NCBI GenBank assembly: GCA_002401685.1
Contig: NVTU01000012.1
Coordinates: 1 to 64,000, forward strand
DNA: 64,000 bases
Reading direction: 5' to 3'
From: Kordiimonadales bacterium
Lineage (GTDB): Bacteria > Pseudomonadota > Alphaproteobacteria > Sphingomonadales > Kordiimonadaceae
The notes under the pieces are model-generated. The model was not told where the DNA came from and did no database searches. It saw nothing but the letters and a program-made list of their open reading frames with translations. Positions within the stretch are counted from its first letter, which is position 1. Each line of letters opens with the position of its first letter. A program made the translations under genes and the position numbers. This document shows, piece by piece, positions 48,307 through 57,838 of the stretch.

Positions 48307-48360
48307 TTTTCCAACACCGCTATCCTGCACTTTTGGTGCGGGGATAGCGGTGTTGGAAAA
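48307..48360. repeat. Long near-perfect inverted repeat (hairpin)
   Basis: Left arm TTTTCCAACACCGCTATCC pairs completely with right arm GGATAGCGGTGTTGGAAAA, and the inner GCAC/GTGC extends the stem around a TTTTG loop. No T-run follows on either strand, so it is not a standard intrinsic terminator. It may be a transcript-stabilising or insulating hairpin. Confidence 0.85.
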
Positions 48361-48415
48361 CTTTCCATTCCGCCATAAGTAGGGTAGACAAAATATTCAA
48401 CAGTAACAGTCGGAT

Positions 48416-49951
48416 ATGCGTCTTTTAATGAACGATAACTCAACAGACCCTCCAAACGAGGCAGAGCCAGGCAGCCTGCGCCAAAAAGCATTTTGGGGCG
48501 CGGCTATAATGGTGGCCACGCGCTTTTCTGTGCGCTTTCTGGGTTTGATCTCCGCGGCCTTTCTGGCGCGCCTGCTCACGCCAGAAGATTTTGGCCTGTT
48601 CGGTACGGCCGCCTTAGCGCTGAGCTTTTTCCTTTTGATTAAAGAAGTTGGTATGAGCGAAGCTGTCATAAAACAGCAAGACCTTACCAAACAAGACCTG
48701 GACACGCTGTGGACAATACGCTTCCTACTCAGCTTCTTAAGTGCAGGAGCCCTACTGATAGCCGCACCTTTTATAGCCATATTCTTAAAAGACCCGCGCG
48801 TACTGGCGGTTTTGCAAATTATGGCGTTGGTTCCTGTCATCGATAGTTTCGCCAGCCCAGCCTCTGCACTTATGCTAAGGGACTTTAAATTCGGCTCAGA
48901 CTTCCTCTTGAAATCAAGCGACAAGCTGGTTCGGGTTATTGCAGTGATCGGCGTTGCACTTATTCTTAGGTCCTACTGGGCGCTGGTATTCGGCGCGCTT
49001 CTGGCCTCAGTATTTGGTGTGATCATCAGCCATATCGCCCGGCCGTACCGCCCAAAATTCACCCTCATCAATCACCGCGATCATATTAACTTCGCGCTCT
49101 GGACCTATGTGAGGAATGTGGCAAACTATGTCGCCCGCTCCTCGGACGAATTCATTGTTCGCGGCATGGCCTCAACCAGCTTTTTCGGTTTTTACCACAT
49201 GTCCCGTGACCTTGGCCGCACCTTGATTGGCGAGTTAATCACCCCTGTCGGCGAAGCAATGTTGCCAGCACTTTCCAAGATGCAACAAGACCCCGCGCGC
49301 TTGGCCGCGGCTATTTCAAATGTGTTTGGTGCAGCCCTTATTGTCGGCACTGCCGTTTCCTTTGGTGTCGCCGTCACGGCACATGAACTGGTCCTCGTGA
49401 TCCTAGGCGACCAATGGATGGCGGCTGCACCGTTTCTAACGATGCTGGCCGTTGGCTGTGCTTGCAATTCCATTGGGGAAATAAACCGCAGCAGCTTTAT
49501 CGCGGCAGGATTGGCCAAAACCTCCACGAACTTTTGGCTGCTCCGCGCGCTTATTTACAGCATCGGCTGCCTGATTGCCGGCCTTTATGCTGGGCCAACG
49601 GAAATTGCACTTACCTTCTCGGCTTTATCTGTGTGCATGCTCTTTATAGAGGCGCGCCATTTATTTAGGGTTTTGGGCCTACCGGCTCGAATCTTATCTT
49701 TAGCGGTACGCCCGCTCCTATCTGGCCTTACTATGGTTGCGGCGGTATATTTCCTACCTCTGCCAGACACGTTTCCCCTTGTCGTCATTCTTCTTTCCAA
49801 GGCTGGCACAGGCGCCCTGGCATTTGGTGCTGCGGCGGTGCTGCTATGGAAAATCGGCGGTTACCAAGACGGGCCAGAGCTAACCGTATACGCTAGCCTT
49901 CCAGAGAAATTAAGGGCTATTCTGCCAATTCAGCCCCTTAAAAAACAGTAG
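48416..49951 (+). CDS. Wzx-like polysaccharide flippase (MOP superfamily)
   Basis: This 511-residue protein has about 12-14 membrane helices and the lipopolysaccharide-flippase opening GSLRQKAFWGAAIMVATRFSVRFLGLISAAFLARLLTPEDFGLFGTAALALSFF. Family members move lipid-linked sugars across the inner membrane. DEFIVRGMASTSFFGFYHMSRDL near 240 and GEAMLPALSKMQQDPARL near 280 are typical. No other glycan genes are adjacent, so its substrate is unclear. The ATG at 48428 (MNDNSTDPP) is an alternative start. Confidence 0.88.
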   Translation: MRLLMNDNSTDPPNEAEPGSLRQKAFWGAAIMVATRFSVRFLGLISAAFLARLLTPEDFGLFGTAALALSFFLLIKEVGMSEAVIKQQDLTKQDLDTLWTIRFLLSFLSAGALLIAAPFIAIFLKDPRVLAVLQIMALVPVIDSFASPASALMLRDFKFGSDFLLKSSDKLVRVIAVIGVALILRSYWALVFGALLASVFGVIISHIARPYRPKFTLINHRDHINFALWTYVRNVANYVARSSDEFIVRGMASTSFFGFYHMSRDLGRTLIGELITPVGEAMLPALSKMQQDPARLAAAISNVFGAALIVGTAVSFGVAVTAHELVLVILGDQWMAAAPFLTMLAVGCACNSIGEINRSSFIAAGLAKTSTNFWLLRALIYSIGCLIAGLYAGPTEIALTFSALSVCMLFIEARHLFRVLGLPARILSLAVRPLLSGLTMVAAVYFLPLPDTFPLVVILLSKAGTGALAFGAAAVLLWKIGGYQDGPELTVYASLPEKLRAILPIQPLKKQ

Positions 49952-49987
49952 CAAACAGCAGCGTCTAGGTTCCCCGCTATACGGCAT

Positions 49988-50026
49988 AAAAAAGGGTGCC
50001 CGCATATTACTGCAAGCACCCTTTTC
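49988..50026. terminator. Bidirectional terminator between flippase and sdhB
   Basis: The stem AAAAGGGTGC / GCACCCTTTT lies between convergent stop codons and serves both genes. Confidence 0.9.
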
Positions 50027-50046
50027 CGTATTTTCGTTAGCACGCT

Positions 50047-50823
50047 TTAGCCGTGCCGTGAAACCATCATCTTCTTGGTTTCTGCAATCGCCTTGGCAGG
50101 GTTCAACCCTTTAGGGCACGCGTTTGCACAGTTCATAATCGTATGGCAGCGGAACAGTTTGAACGGATCTTCCAAGTCGTCCAACCTGTCGCCCGTGCTT
50201 TCGTCGCGTGTATCGATAAGCCAGCGGTAAGCCTGCAGCAGCGCCGCAGGGCCGAGATACTTATCACCGTTCCACCAATAACTTGGGCAACTTGTTGAGC
50301 AACAGGCGCACAAGATACATTCGTACAAACCATCGAGCTTCTTACGGTCCGCAGGAGACTGAAGCCGCTCTTTCTCAGGTGTCGGAGACTGTGTCTCCAA
50401 CCACGGTTTGATCGACGCATACTGAGCGTAAAAATTGGTCAGGTCCGGCACCAAATCCTTGATGACTTCCTGGTGCGGCAAAGGGGTGATCGCAATATCG
50501 CCCTTCACATCTTCAATCGCAGTCGTACAGGCAAGGCCGTTTTTGCCGTCAATATTCATCGCACACGACCCGCACACACCTTCGCGGCAAGACCGCCTGA
50601 AGGTTACGGTGCTATCCATCTCATCTTTAATTTTGATGAGCGCATCCAGCACCATTGGCCCACAATCATCCAAGTCTACTTCAAAAGTATCCATGTGTGG
50701 GTTTTTGCCGTCATCCGGATTCCAGCGGTAAACGCTGAAATTCTTGGTGTTTTTGGCGCCTTCGGCTTTAACCGATTTGCCTTTACCCACTACCGAATTT
50801 TTAGGAAGTGAAAATTCAACCAT
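50047..50823 (-). CDS. sdhB: Succinate dehydrogenase iron-sulfur subunit
   Basis: This 258-residue subunit carries the electron relay from FAD to quinone. The 2Fe-2S ligands lie in [22 protein letters not shown] (about 77-98). The C-terminal 4Fe-4S and 3Fe-4S ligands lie in [16 protein letters not shown] and [21 protein letters not shown]. It is the last gene of sdhCDAB, 14 nt after sdhA. Confidence 0.98.
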   Translation of the reverse strand: MVEFSLPKNSVVGKGKSVKAEGAKNTKNFSVYRWNPDDGKNPHMDTFEVDLDDCGPMVLDALIKIKDEMDSTVTFRRSCREGVCGSCAMNIDGKNGLACTTAIEDVKGDIAITPLPHQEVIKDLVPDLTNFYAQYASIKPWLETQSPTPEKERLQSPADRKKLDGLYECILCACCSTSCPSYWWNGDKYLGPAALLQAYRWLIDTRDESTGDRLDDLEDPFKLFRCHTIMNCANACPKGLNPAKAIAETKKMMVSRHG

Positions 50824-50837
50824 TATTCTATCCTTCC

Positions 50838-52625
50838 TTAATACACACGGGCTTTGGGTTTAATATACTCGACTTCGTTGGTCAGCGTATAGTCATGCAC
50901 TGGCCGGTCGCCGAGGGTGACTTTCTTGCCGTCAAACCAAGAGGCCGTATGTTTCATCCAGTTTTTATCGTCGCGGTCTGGGTAATCTTCATGCATATGC
51001 GCACCGCGGCTTTCTTTCCGCGCTGCAGCGCCGTGCATTGTCAGTACAGCTTGAGGCACCAGATTTTGTAGCTCAAGCGTTTCGATCAGATCACTGTTCC
51101 AAACAAGCGAGCGGTCTGTCGTTTTAATGTCGTCAATATTGGCCGCCACCGCGTCAATTTTCTTCACACCTTCTGCAAGCGAATCTTTAGTGCGGAACAC
51201 CGCGCAGTGGGTTTGCATCGCGCGCTGCATTTCTAAGCGGCGTTCCGATGTGGACGCAGACCCATTTGCATAGCGTGCTGCGTCTAGGCGACCAAGTGCC
51301 ATATCGCTGTAGCCCGCAGGCAGTGGCTTTTGCGTCGCGCCTGCCTTGGTTATTTCAGCAACACGGTGCGCAGTAGCGCGGCCAAAGACCACAAGATCAA
51401 TAAGCGAGTTAGACCCAAGCCGGTTTGCACCGTGCACAGATACACACGCCGCTTCACCAACGGCGAACAAGCCCGGCACAGTTGCGTCTGGGTTGTCTTT
51501 GGTCGGGTTAATAACCTCGCCGTGATAATTGGTCGGAACCCCGCCCATATTATAGTGGCAGGTCGGGATAATGGGGATCGGCTCTTTGTTTACATCAACA
51601 CCAGCGAACACTTTTGCCGATTCTGAAATACCTGGCAGGCGCTCGGCTAAGATCGCCGGATCAAGGTGGTCCAGATGCAGATACATATGATCTTTGTCTT
51701 TACCAACGCCTCTGCCTTCGCGGATCTCATTCGAGATCGAACGCGATACCACATCGCGTGATGCAAGGTCTTTAGCTGACGGCGCATAGCGCTCCATAAA
51801 GCGTTCGCCTTCGGAGTTGATCAATATGCCGCCTTCACCGCGCGCACCTTCCGTGATCAATACGCCCGCACCGTAAATGCCGGTTGGATGGAATTGCACG
51901 AATTCTAGATCCTGCATCGCAAGACCTGCGCGCAGTGCCATGCCGCCGCCATCACCCGTACAAGTATGGGCTGAGGTGGCGGAGAAATAGGCCCGGCCGT
52001 ATCCGCCAGTTGCCAAAACAACAGTTTGGCTACGGAAGGCATGCATTGAGCCGTCTTCCATATTCATAGCAATCACGCCGCGGCATTCGCCGTTTTCCAT
52101 AATCAGATCAAGCGCGAAATATTCGATATAGAAGTCACTGTCATACTTGAGTGACTGCTGATAAAGGCCGTGTAGCATGGCGTGGCCGGTACGGTCAGCG
52201 GCAGCACACGTGCGCAGGGCTGGCGGGCCTTCACCAAATTCGGTGGTCATGCCGCCAAAAGCACGCTGGTATATTTTGCCTTCTTCAGTACGCGAGAACG
52301 GAACACCGTAATGCTCAAGCTCGTAAACCGCAGCCGGCGCTTCGCGCACCAGATATTCGATCGCATCCTGATCACCAAGCCAATCAGCCCCTTTAACAGT
52401 GTCATACATATGCCACTGCCAGCTATCTTTGCCCATGTTGCCAAGCGACGCGGCAATGCCGCCCTGCGCTGCAACAGTGTGCGAGCGTGTTGGGAACACT
52501 TTAGTGATACAAGCTGTTTTCAGCCCGCTTTCAGCGAGGCCCATAGTTGCCCGAAGGCCCGAACCACCTGCGCCAATAACAACGGCGTCATAAGTGTGTT
52601 CTGTAATTGGATAACTGCTGCTCAT
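50838..52625 (-). CDS. sdhA: Succinate dehydrogenase flavoprotein subunit
   Basis: This 595-residue catalytic subunit has the FAD dinucleotide motif [19 protein letters not shown] (about 16-34) and covalent-flavin His in [18 protein letters not shown] near 48. Active-site segments [21 protein letters not shown] near 250 and [16 protein letters not shown] near 405 are present. The C-terminus is KPKARVY. It oxidises succinate on the cytoplasmic face. It lies 3 nt after sdhD. Confidence 0.98.
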   Translation of the reverse strand: MSSSYPITEHTYDAVVIGAGGSGLRATMGLAESGLKTACITKVFPTRSHTVAAQGGIAASLGNMGKDSWQWHMYDTVKGADWLGDQDAIEYLVREAPAAVYELEHYGVPFSRTEEGKIYQRAFGGMTTEFGEGPPALRTCAAADRTGHAMLHGLYQQSLKYDSDFYIEYFALDLIMENGECRGVIAMNMEDGSMHAFRSQTVVLATGGYGRAYFSATSAHTCTGDGGGMALRAGLAMQDLEFVQFHPTGIYGAGVLITEGARGEGGILINSEGERFMERYAPSAKDLASRDVVSRSISNEIREGRGVGKDKDHMYLHLDHLDPAILAERLPGISESAKVFAGVDVNKEPIPIIPTCHYNMGGVPTNYHGEVINPTKDNPDATVPGLFAVGEAACVSVHGANRLGSNSLIDLVVFGRATAHRVAEITKAGATQKPLPAGYSDMALGRLDAARYANGSASTSERRLEMQRAMQTHCAVFRTKDSLAEGVKKIDAVAANIDDIKTTDRSLVWNSDLIETLELQNLVPQAVLTMHGAAARKESRGAHMHEDYPDRDDKNWMKHTASWFDGKKVTLGDRPVHDYTLTNEVEYIKPKARVY

Positions 52626-52628
52626 GGC

Positions 52629-53018
52629 CTAGCCCCCAAATGCAATGCGTAAAACTGAGAAAATGCTAAGCCCGGCGATCAACACACATACGAACGTGAT
52701 CAGCAGGTTGACGGTGAACTTGGTGCCGTGGCTCTGGATATAATCCTCAACCACTTCCTTAAGGCCAGCCCGCATATGATGCGTGAAATTGGCAATAAAG
52801 AGGATCAGCAGGACAGAGACCAGCGGCTGCTTCAGCCATGCCACCCATTCGGCGTGGCCTTTACCGGCGTTCCCGACGAAGGACACAACAAAGAAAATCA
52901 CCAGCGGCACATTGGCAATGGCCGTTATGCGGTGAGTAAGCCAAGCGGCCGAGCCTTGTTTGGCAGAACCGAGGCCGCGCACTTTGGCGAGCGGGTTATT
53001 AAAATCAGTCATGCTCAA
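52629..53018 (-). CDS. sdhD: Succinate dehydrogenase membrane anchor subunit
   Basis: This 129-residue protein has three membrane helices (about 30-48, 59-80 and 101-122). The heme/quinone region HHMRAGLKEVVEDYIQSHGTK (about 80-100) is characteristic of the SdhD anchor. Its start overlaps the sdhC stop by 4 nt (ATGA), giving coupled translation. Confidence 0.95.
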   Translation of the reverse strand: MSMTDFNNPLAKVRGLGSAKQGSAAWLTHRITAIANVPLVIFFVVSFVGNAGKGHAEWVAWLKQPLVSVLLILFIANFTHHMRAGLKEVVEDYIQSHGTKFTVNLLITFVCVLIAGLSIFSVLRIAFGG

Positions 53019-53410
53019 AAGGCCCCCATTACTTTATAGGCTGCTATCCAGATCACAACGGTCATCACAGCGGCGAAAACAAATGTCGCAACGGCCGTGT
53101 TGCGGTTGGTCTTAAGCTCATACAATTTGCCCGCGTCTGTAAACAAATGGCGAATGCCGGAGGCAAAATGCTGCATCAGTGCGAAGGTAAGGCCGAACAG
53201 GACCAACCGTCCAACCGGATGGCTTGCATAGCCCTGAACTTCGTTAAAATACGCATGCCCATTTGCAAGCGCTACCAACCACCAAGTGAGGAAAATCGCA
53301 CCAACCGCGAGCGCAGAGCCCGTAATACGGTGGATAATCGATGCAGCCATAGCCGCACTGAATGTATAAACTTGGAGGTGGGGAGAAAGCGGTCGTTTCG
53401 CCTTTGCCAT
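53015..53410 (-). CDS. sdhC: Succinate dehydrogenase cytochrome b556 subunit
   Basis: This 131-residue membrane subunit starts MAKAKRPLSPHLQVYTFSAAMAASIIHRITGSALAVG, with the SdhC signature (SxxHRxTG) for quinone and heme binding and three helices. The second heme-type His lies in MQHFASGIRHLFTDAG. I use the ATG at 53410 with AGGGGA upstream; the frame stays open to 53506 but the added part is not SdhC-like. It is the first gene of sdhCDAB. Confidence 0.95.
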   Translation of the reverse strand: MAKAKRPLSPHLQVYTFSAAMAASIIHRITGSALAVGAIFLTWWLVALANGHAYFNEVQGYASHPVGRLVLFGLTFALMQHFASGIRHLFTDAGKLYELKTNRNTAVATFVFAAVMTVVIWIAAYKVMGAF

Positions 53411-53675
53411 GAAGTGTCCCCTGACAGGAAGTAAGACCGACCGATACTGGCCGATGAGAGTTAAATAATCCCGGCCCACGCAACAGCCCTGCCGCGCAAG
53501 CCTCATTGAAAAGTTTTTTACGCCCTAACCCCCTTAGCTGCAAGCAAAGATATCAGAAAACAGCAACTTGTGAAAAGGCAGAAACGGACAAAACGCACCA
53601 TCTGACAAAGCAATTGCCAAAAGCTGCTACTTTAGTTAGTGCTACACCTAGCGTATTTTTGACGGGGGTCCAGTG

Positions 53676-55622
53676 ATGCAAAACAAATTCTTAATAGTTT
53701 TAGTTTCGGTAACGTTTTTATTTATTGGCGAAAGCCAGATAACATTGGCAAGCCAAACGCCAGCGGACATTCCCGCCAATTCCTTTGCTGCTTTAGCCGA
53801 TTTTGAAAACCCAAAATTGTCACCGTCGGGTGGCAGCGTTGGCTATATCACGACTGAGAAAGGCCGCAGCCTGTTGATGGTTCAGCCTTTGGGCGGTGGC
53901 TCGGCTTACGCCATTCCACCACAACCAAAATCCGAAATTCTGAACTTTTACTGGGCTAACGAAAACACCGTATTACTCGAACTTGTCCTGACGCTGAACC
54001 GGCGTGAGTTTATAGGGAAAACTACAGAAACTCGTATTTTCGCCTATGACTTAAATACAAAAAAGGCCACGTGGCTTGGCAAACCAAAGAACCAGGGAAT
54101 TGGGTCGTCGACAGTGAAAGAAAGCGCCTCACAGCACGAGGTAGTCCTCAACTTTTTGCCGGACCAACCCAAGCATATTTTGATGCGCTTTGATTTCCAA
54201 TTGGACGGTAGCCCCGCGATTTACAAAGTTAGCTTATCCACCGGCAAACGCCGCGTTGTGAAAACCGGGAATGACGGCATCCAGAACTGGATGGCCGACC
54301 AACAGGGTACTGTACGGCTTGGAACTGGGTATAAAAGGCGGGGCGGATACAGGGCGATTTTCCAGGACGAAAACGGCAAGTGGAAGAACCTCGAGAATAT
54401 AGACTGGTACAAAAAATACCGTGTGGTGGGTTTCACGGTCGATCCGAGCATTGTCTTTGTCGAAGGCGCGAGCCAATACGGCACCGACGGCCTGTTCAAG
54501 CTTAGCCTAAACACCGGCACCATAATTGAAACGCTTTTCGTCCACGAAACGCTCGATTTCGACCATGCAATCACGGACCGCGAAACCGGCCTGGTGATCG
54601 GTGCTATGTATAATGATGACCTGGAACGTGCTGTCTATTTTGACGCTGACTATAAAGCTTTGCAGGCAAGCTTGGACGGCGCTTTTCCGGGGGCCAGCAA
54701 CATAGTAGTAGAGCGGTCCAGCACAGCACGTAGGTTTCTCATTAAAACCAGTACCCCCCAAAACCCCGGTAGCTATTATCTTTTCGATCAGGCCACCGGG
54801 AAGTTCAGGGCGCTAGCCAATAAAATGGAAGCAATCTCACCCCAACTGATGGCACCCTCAAAAATGGTGAGCATACCCGTTCGGGACGGCACCAGCATAC
54901 CGGCAGTTCTCACATTGCCGCAAAATACGGATACATCTAAAAGCATTCCCTTTGTTGTGCTTGTGCACGGCGGCCCTTCCGGCCAGGACATAGCTAATTG
55001 GGACTATGAAGCGCAGTTTTATGCAAGCCGTGGCTACGGCGTGCTGCAACCAAATTTCCGAGGATCAACTGGATACGGTCGAAAATTCCGGCGGGCTGGC
55101 GTCCGGCAATGGGGCGGCTTGATGCAGGACGATGTAACCGATGCCACCAATTGGCTGATAAGCGAAAACATCGCGGACGGATCGCGGATTTGCATCGCGG
55201 GGTCATCATACGGCGGATACGCAGCCATGATGGGCGCGATCCTTGAGCCCGATCTCTACCAGTGTGCCATTTCGGTAAACGGTGCGCCGGACCTGCCGCG
55301 TTTAAAGGAGGCTGACCTATCGACACTCGGCGGATCAAGTTGGGGTAAATCGAGGGGCCTGAACGGTAAGAAAGACAAAGAAGTATCGCCGTATCACCGG
55401 GCAAAAGAGATTACGGTGCCGATGCTGCTGATAGCCGCCAAAGACGATGCTCGCATCCCGTACCAACATACGAAAGACATGCACAAACGGCTTAAAAAGC
55501 TTGGTAAAGACAGCCGTTATGTACAGCTGAAAAACGGAACCCACTATATGGTTACGGCTGAAGCCAGGCTGAAAGTGCTGCGCGAAACTGAGAAATTTTT
55601 AGCCAAACATATAGGAGATTAA
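53676..55622 (+). CDS. Secreted S9 (prolyl oligopeptidase family) peptidase, copy 1
   Basis: This 648-residue serine peptidase has a signal peptide (MQNKFLIVLVSVTFLFIGESQITLAS), an N-terminal beta-propeller-like part (about 35-400) and an alpha/beta hydrolase domain (about 405-648). The oxyanion region is LVHGGPSGQD, nucleophile Ser511 lies in AGSSYGGYAAMMG, the acid in AAKDDARIPY near 590, and the His in NGTHYMV near 625. GGGGG lies before a GTG-ATG pair; ATG 53676 is chosen. Relatives act as acylaminoacyl or dipeptidyl peptidases on peptides in the periplasm. It is the first of four paralogues. Confidence 0.93.
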   Translation: MQNKFLIVLVSVTFLFIGESQITLASQTPADIPANSFAALADFENPKLSPSGGSVGYITTEKGRSLLMVQPLGGGSAYAIPPQPKSEILNFYWANENTVLLELVLTLNRREFIGKTTETRIFAYDLNTKKATWLGKPKNQGIGSSTVKESASQHEVVLNFLPDQPKHILMRFDFQLDGSPAIYKVSLSTGKRRVVKTGNDGIQNWMADQQGTVRLGTGYKRRGGYRAIFQDENGKWKNLENIDWYKKYRVVGFTVDPSIVFVEGASQYGTDGLFKLSLNTGTIIETLFVHETLDFDHAITDRETGLVIGAMYNDDLERAVYFDADYKALQASLDGAFPGASNIVVERSSTARRFLIKTSTPQNPGSYYLFDQATGKFRALANKMEAISPQLMAPSKMVSIPVRDGTSIPAVLTLPQNTDTSKSIPFVVLVHGGPSGQDIANWDYEAQFYASRGYGVLQPNFRGSTGYGRKFRRAGVRQWGGLMQDDVTDATNWLISENIADGSRICIAGSSYGGYAAMMGAILEPDLYQCAISVNGAPDLPRLKEADLSTLGGSSWGKSRGLNGKKDKEVSPYHRAKEITVPMLLIAAKDDARIPYQHTKDMHKRLKKLGKDSRYVQLKNGTHYMVTAEARLKVLRETEKFLAKHIGD

Positions 55623-55630
55623 GGGTTTAT

Positions 55631-55654
55631 TTGGCCTGATACTTTTCAGGCCAA
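55631..55654 (+). repeat. Perfect hairpin between S9 copies 1 and 2
   Basis: The stem TTGGCCTGA / TCAGGCCAA has a 6-nt loop, 8 nt after the stop codon. No T-run follows, so it is more likely an RNA-end stabiliser or attenuator than a full terminator. Confidence 0.75.
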
Positions 55655-55758
55655 CGGTGAAAATACACATCCCTTCATCGCAAGCCAAACACAGTTTTAT
55701 TGCATACAATCAAGCTGATACCTATAGATGGGTACGAATTTATGACGGGGGTCCAGTG

Positions 55759-57780
55759 ATGCAACGCAAATTCTTAATAGCTTTATTATCTGGTTTTTTC
55801 GGCATCCATGCTCCCAGCGTGGTCGCATTTGACATAGTGCCTGAGGCATCAAGTTTGGGCGCTGCAATTGCGCCTTTTACTGAGAGCAAAGCTGCTCATC
55901 GCGCTAAAACCGGTAAAGCAAAGCAAATACCGTTAGAGTATTTTGCTCAATTGCCCAATTTGGATGGTGCCAAGCTATCCCCTAACGGCAGTAAAATCGC
56001 TTACCTTATATCCCAAGAGGGTCGGCAGCATCTTTATGTGCAAGAATTATCAAACAATAAAACGATCGCAGTGCCACCACTAAACAATACTGAAATCGAC
56101 ACTTTTTACTGGGCAAATGCAGATACGATATTGCTGCTACTATCGACCGAATCTAGCCGATTCCGGGGATCCCGCGCGGTTCGAGAAACAAAATTACTCA
56201 CTTTCAATATCAAAACTCATGAAAGGATTTGGCTTGCGAAACCTGACATTCACAAGACCAAATCAGGTGTGGGTCAGCGTCCTTCGCAGCATGAAAAAAT
56301 CATAGACCTCCTGCCTGACGAACCAGATTTTATTCTGTTAGAACTGGACTTTGAGCTCGATACACGCGTCGCGCTTTACAAAGTCAATGTGCGTACGGGA
56401 AAAAGGTCACTGGTACAGTACGACCGTTGGGGTATCCAAAACTGGTATACAGACCAAAGCCATCAGGTACGATTTGGCTACGGCTATACACGCAAAGGAA
56501 AACGCGAGGCAGTGTTCAAAGACCACGCTGGCAAATGGATCGATGTTAAGGATCTAGACTGGTCTAGAAAATATAGTTTCCACGCCTTTACCGAGCGCAA
56601 TGACGTTGCTTATGTAAGCGGCATCACTGAGCATGGTACGGCAGGAATATTCACTCTGGATTTAATCTCAGGTGAAATTCTTGAGACAATATTTGCGCGC
56701 AAGCACGTGGATTTCGACGACTTGGTCCAGCATCCAGTGACGCGGCAAATAGTTGGCGTTTCTTACCATGAGAAAGGCCTCAAAAAGCATCAATATTTCA
56801 GCAAAGAGCTTGCCACGATCCAGCAGTCACTAGAGGTAAAAATTCCTGAGGTAAAAATCCAGATTGCGAGCAAAGCAAAAGACAAACCTCTATATTTGAT
56901 TGCTGCAAGAAACTCACAAATACCCGGGCTGTATTTTCTGTATGACGCCGAAAACAAGACTTTAACCTACCTAGATTCCAGCAAGCCAGGCATCGCCGCG
57001 AAAGATATGGCCGCTGTTAAACCCGTCAACATTGCAGCAAGAGACGGCACGCCATTGCCTAGCATTTTGACTATCCCCCAAAACTACAACAGAGGCGACA
57101 GATTTCCGTCGGTTATCCTGCCACACGGGGGTCCACAGGGCAAAGACACCGCGCACTGGGATGAATGGGCGCAGTTTCTTGCCAATCGCGGATATATTGT
57201 ACTGCAGCCGAACTTTCGGGGTTCTTCTGGTTTTGGGTACGCGTTTGAACATGCAGGGAAAAACCAATGGGGCGGTTTGATGCAGGACGATCTAACCGAC
57301 GCCACAAAATGGCTCATCTCGGAAGGCTATGCCGACCCAGACAAAGTGTGCGTCATGGGCGCGTCATATGGCGGGTACGCAGCGTTGATGGGCGTCATCA
57401 AAGAACCGGGCCTCTATAAATGTGCCATTGCAATCAATGGTGTAGTTAACCTGCCTGGCCTAAAGAAAACAGACCGAATTCGTACAATTGGCGGCAGCAA
57501 TTGGACCAAATCAATGGGGCTTGAAGGGGTCGAGGACAAAGGCGTATCACCTTACCACCGCTTTGAAGAAATAAACGTGCCCGTACTTTTGATTGCGGCA
57601 AAAGACGATACCCGTATTTCTTACAAACAATCTCGCAACATGCACCGTAAACTGAAGAAACAGCATCTTAGTACTTATGTGCAAATTGAGGACGGTGGCC
57701 ACTATCTCAACACTGAAAAATCCCATGTTGTTATTTTAACTGAAGTTGAGAAATTTCTTGCAAAACACATCGGCGGCTAA
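55759..57780 (+). CDS. Secreted S9 (prolyl oligopeptidase family) peptidase, copy 2
   Basis: This protein has 673 residues from ATG 55759. The translation start context (ACGGGGGTCCAGTGATGCAA and following codons) is nearly identical to that of copy 1, which fixes the start; the frame runs 34 codons further upstream without support. A signal peptide (MQRKFLIALLSGFFGIHAPSVVA) is followed by an extra ~40-residue Ala/Lys-rich linker not in copy 1, then propeller and hydrolase domains. Catalytic motifs are LPHGGPQGKD, GASYGGYAALMG, AAKDDTRISY and EDGGHYLNT. It ends at a bidirectional terminator. Confidence 0.93.
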   Translation: MQRKFLIALLSGFFGIHAPSVVAFDIVPEASSLGAAIAPFTESKAAHRAKTGKAKQIPLEYFAQLPNLDGAKLSPNGSKIAYLISQEGRQHLYVQELSNNKTIAVPPLNNTEIDTFYWANADTILLLLSTESSRFRGSRAVRETKLLTFNIKTHERIWLAKPDIHKTKSGVGQRPSQHEKIIDLLPDEPDFILLELDFELDTRVALYKVNVRTGKRSLVQYDRWGIQNWYTDQSHQVRFGYGYTRKGKREAVFKDHAGKWIDVKDLDWSRKYSFHAFTERNDVAYVSGITEHGTAGIFTLDLISGEILETIFARKHVDFDDLVQHPVTRQIVGVSYHEKGLKKHQYFSKELATIQQSLEVKIPEVKIQIASKAKDKPLYLIAARNSQIPGLYFLYDAENKTLTYLDSSKPGIAAKDMAAVKPVNIAARDGTPLPSILTIPQNYNRGDRFPSVILPHGGPQGKDTAHWDEWAQFLANRGYIVLQPNFRGSSGFGYAFEHAGKNQWGGLMQDDLTDATKWLISEGYADPDKVCVMGASYGGYAALMGVIKEPGLYKCAIAINGVVNLPGLKKTDRIRTIGGSNWTKSMGLEGVEDKGVSPYHRFEEINVPVLLIAAKDDTRISYKQSRNMHRKLKKQHLSTYVQIEDGGHYLNTEKSHVVILTEVEKFLAKHIGG

Positions 57781-57810
57781 AAAAGGGGCAGGCAAATGCC
57801 GACCCCTTTT
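57781..57810. terminator. Bidirectional terminator between convergent genes
   Basis: AAAAGGGG / CCCCTTTT arms with a 14-nt loop lie directly after the stop codon of S9 copy 2 and 28 nt from the stop of the opposing gene. Confidence 0.88.
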
Positions 57811-57838
57811 ATACTTGCGCAGCTGTTTTAGCGGCAGA

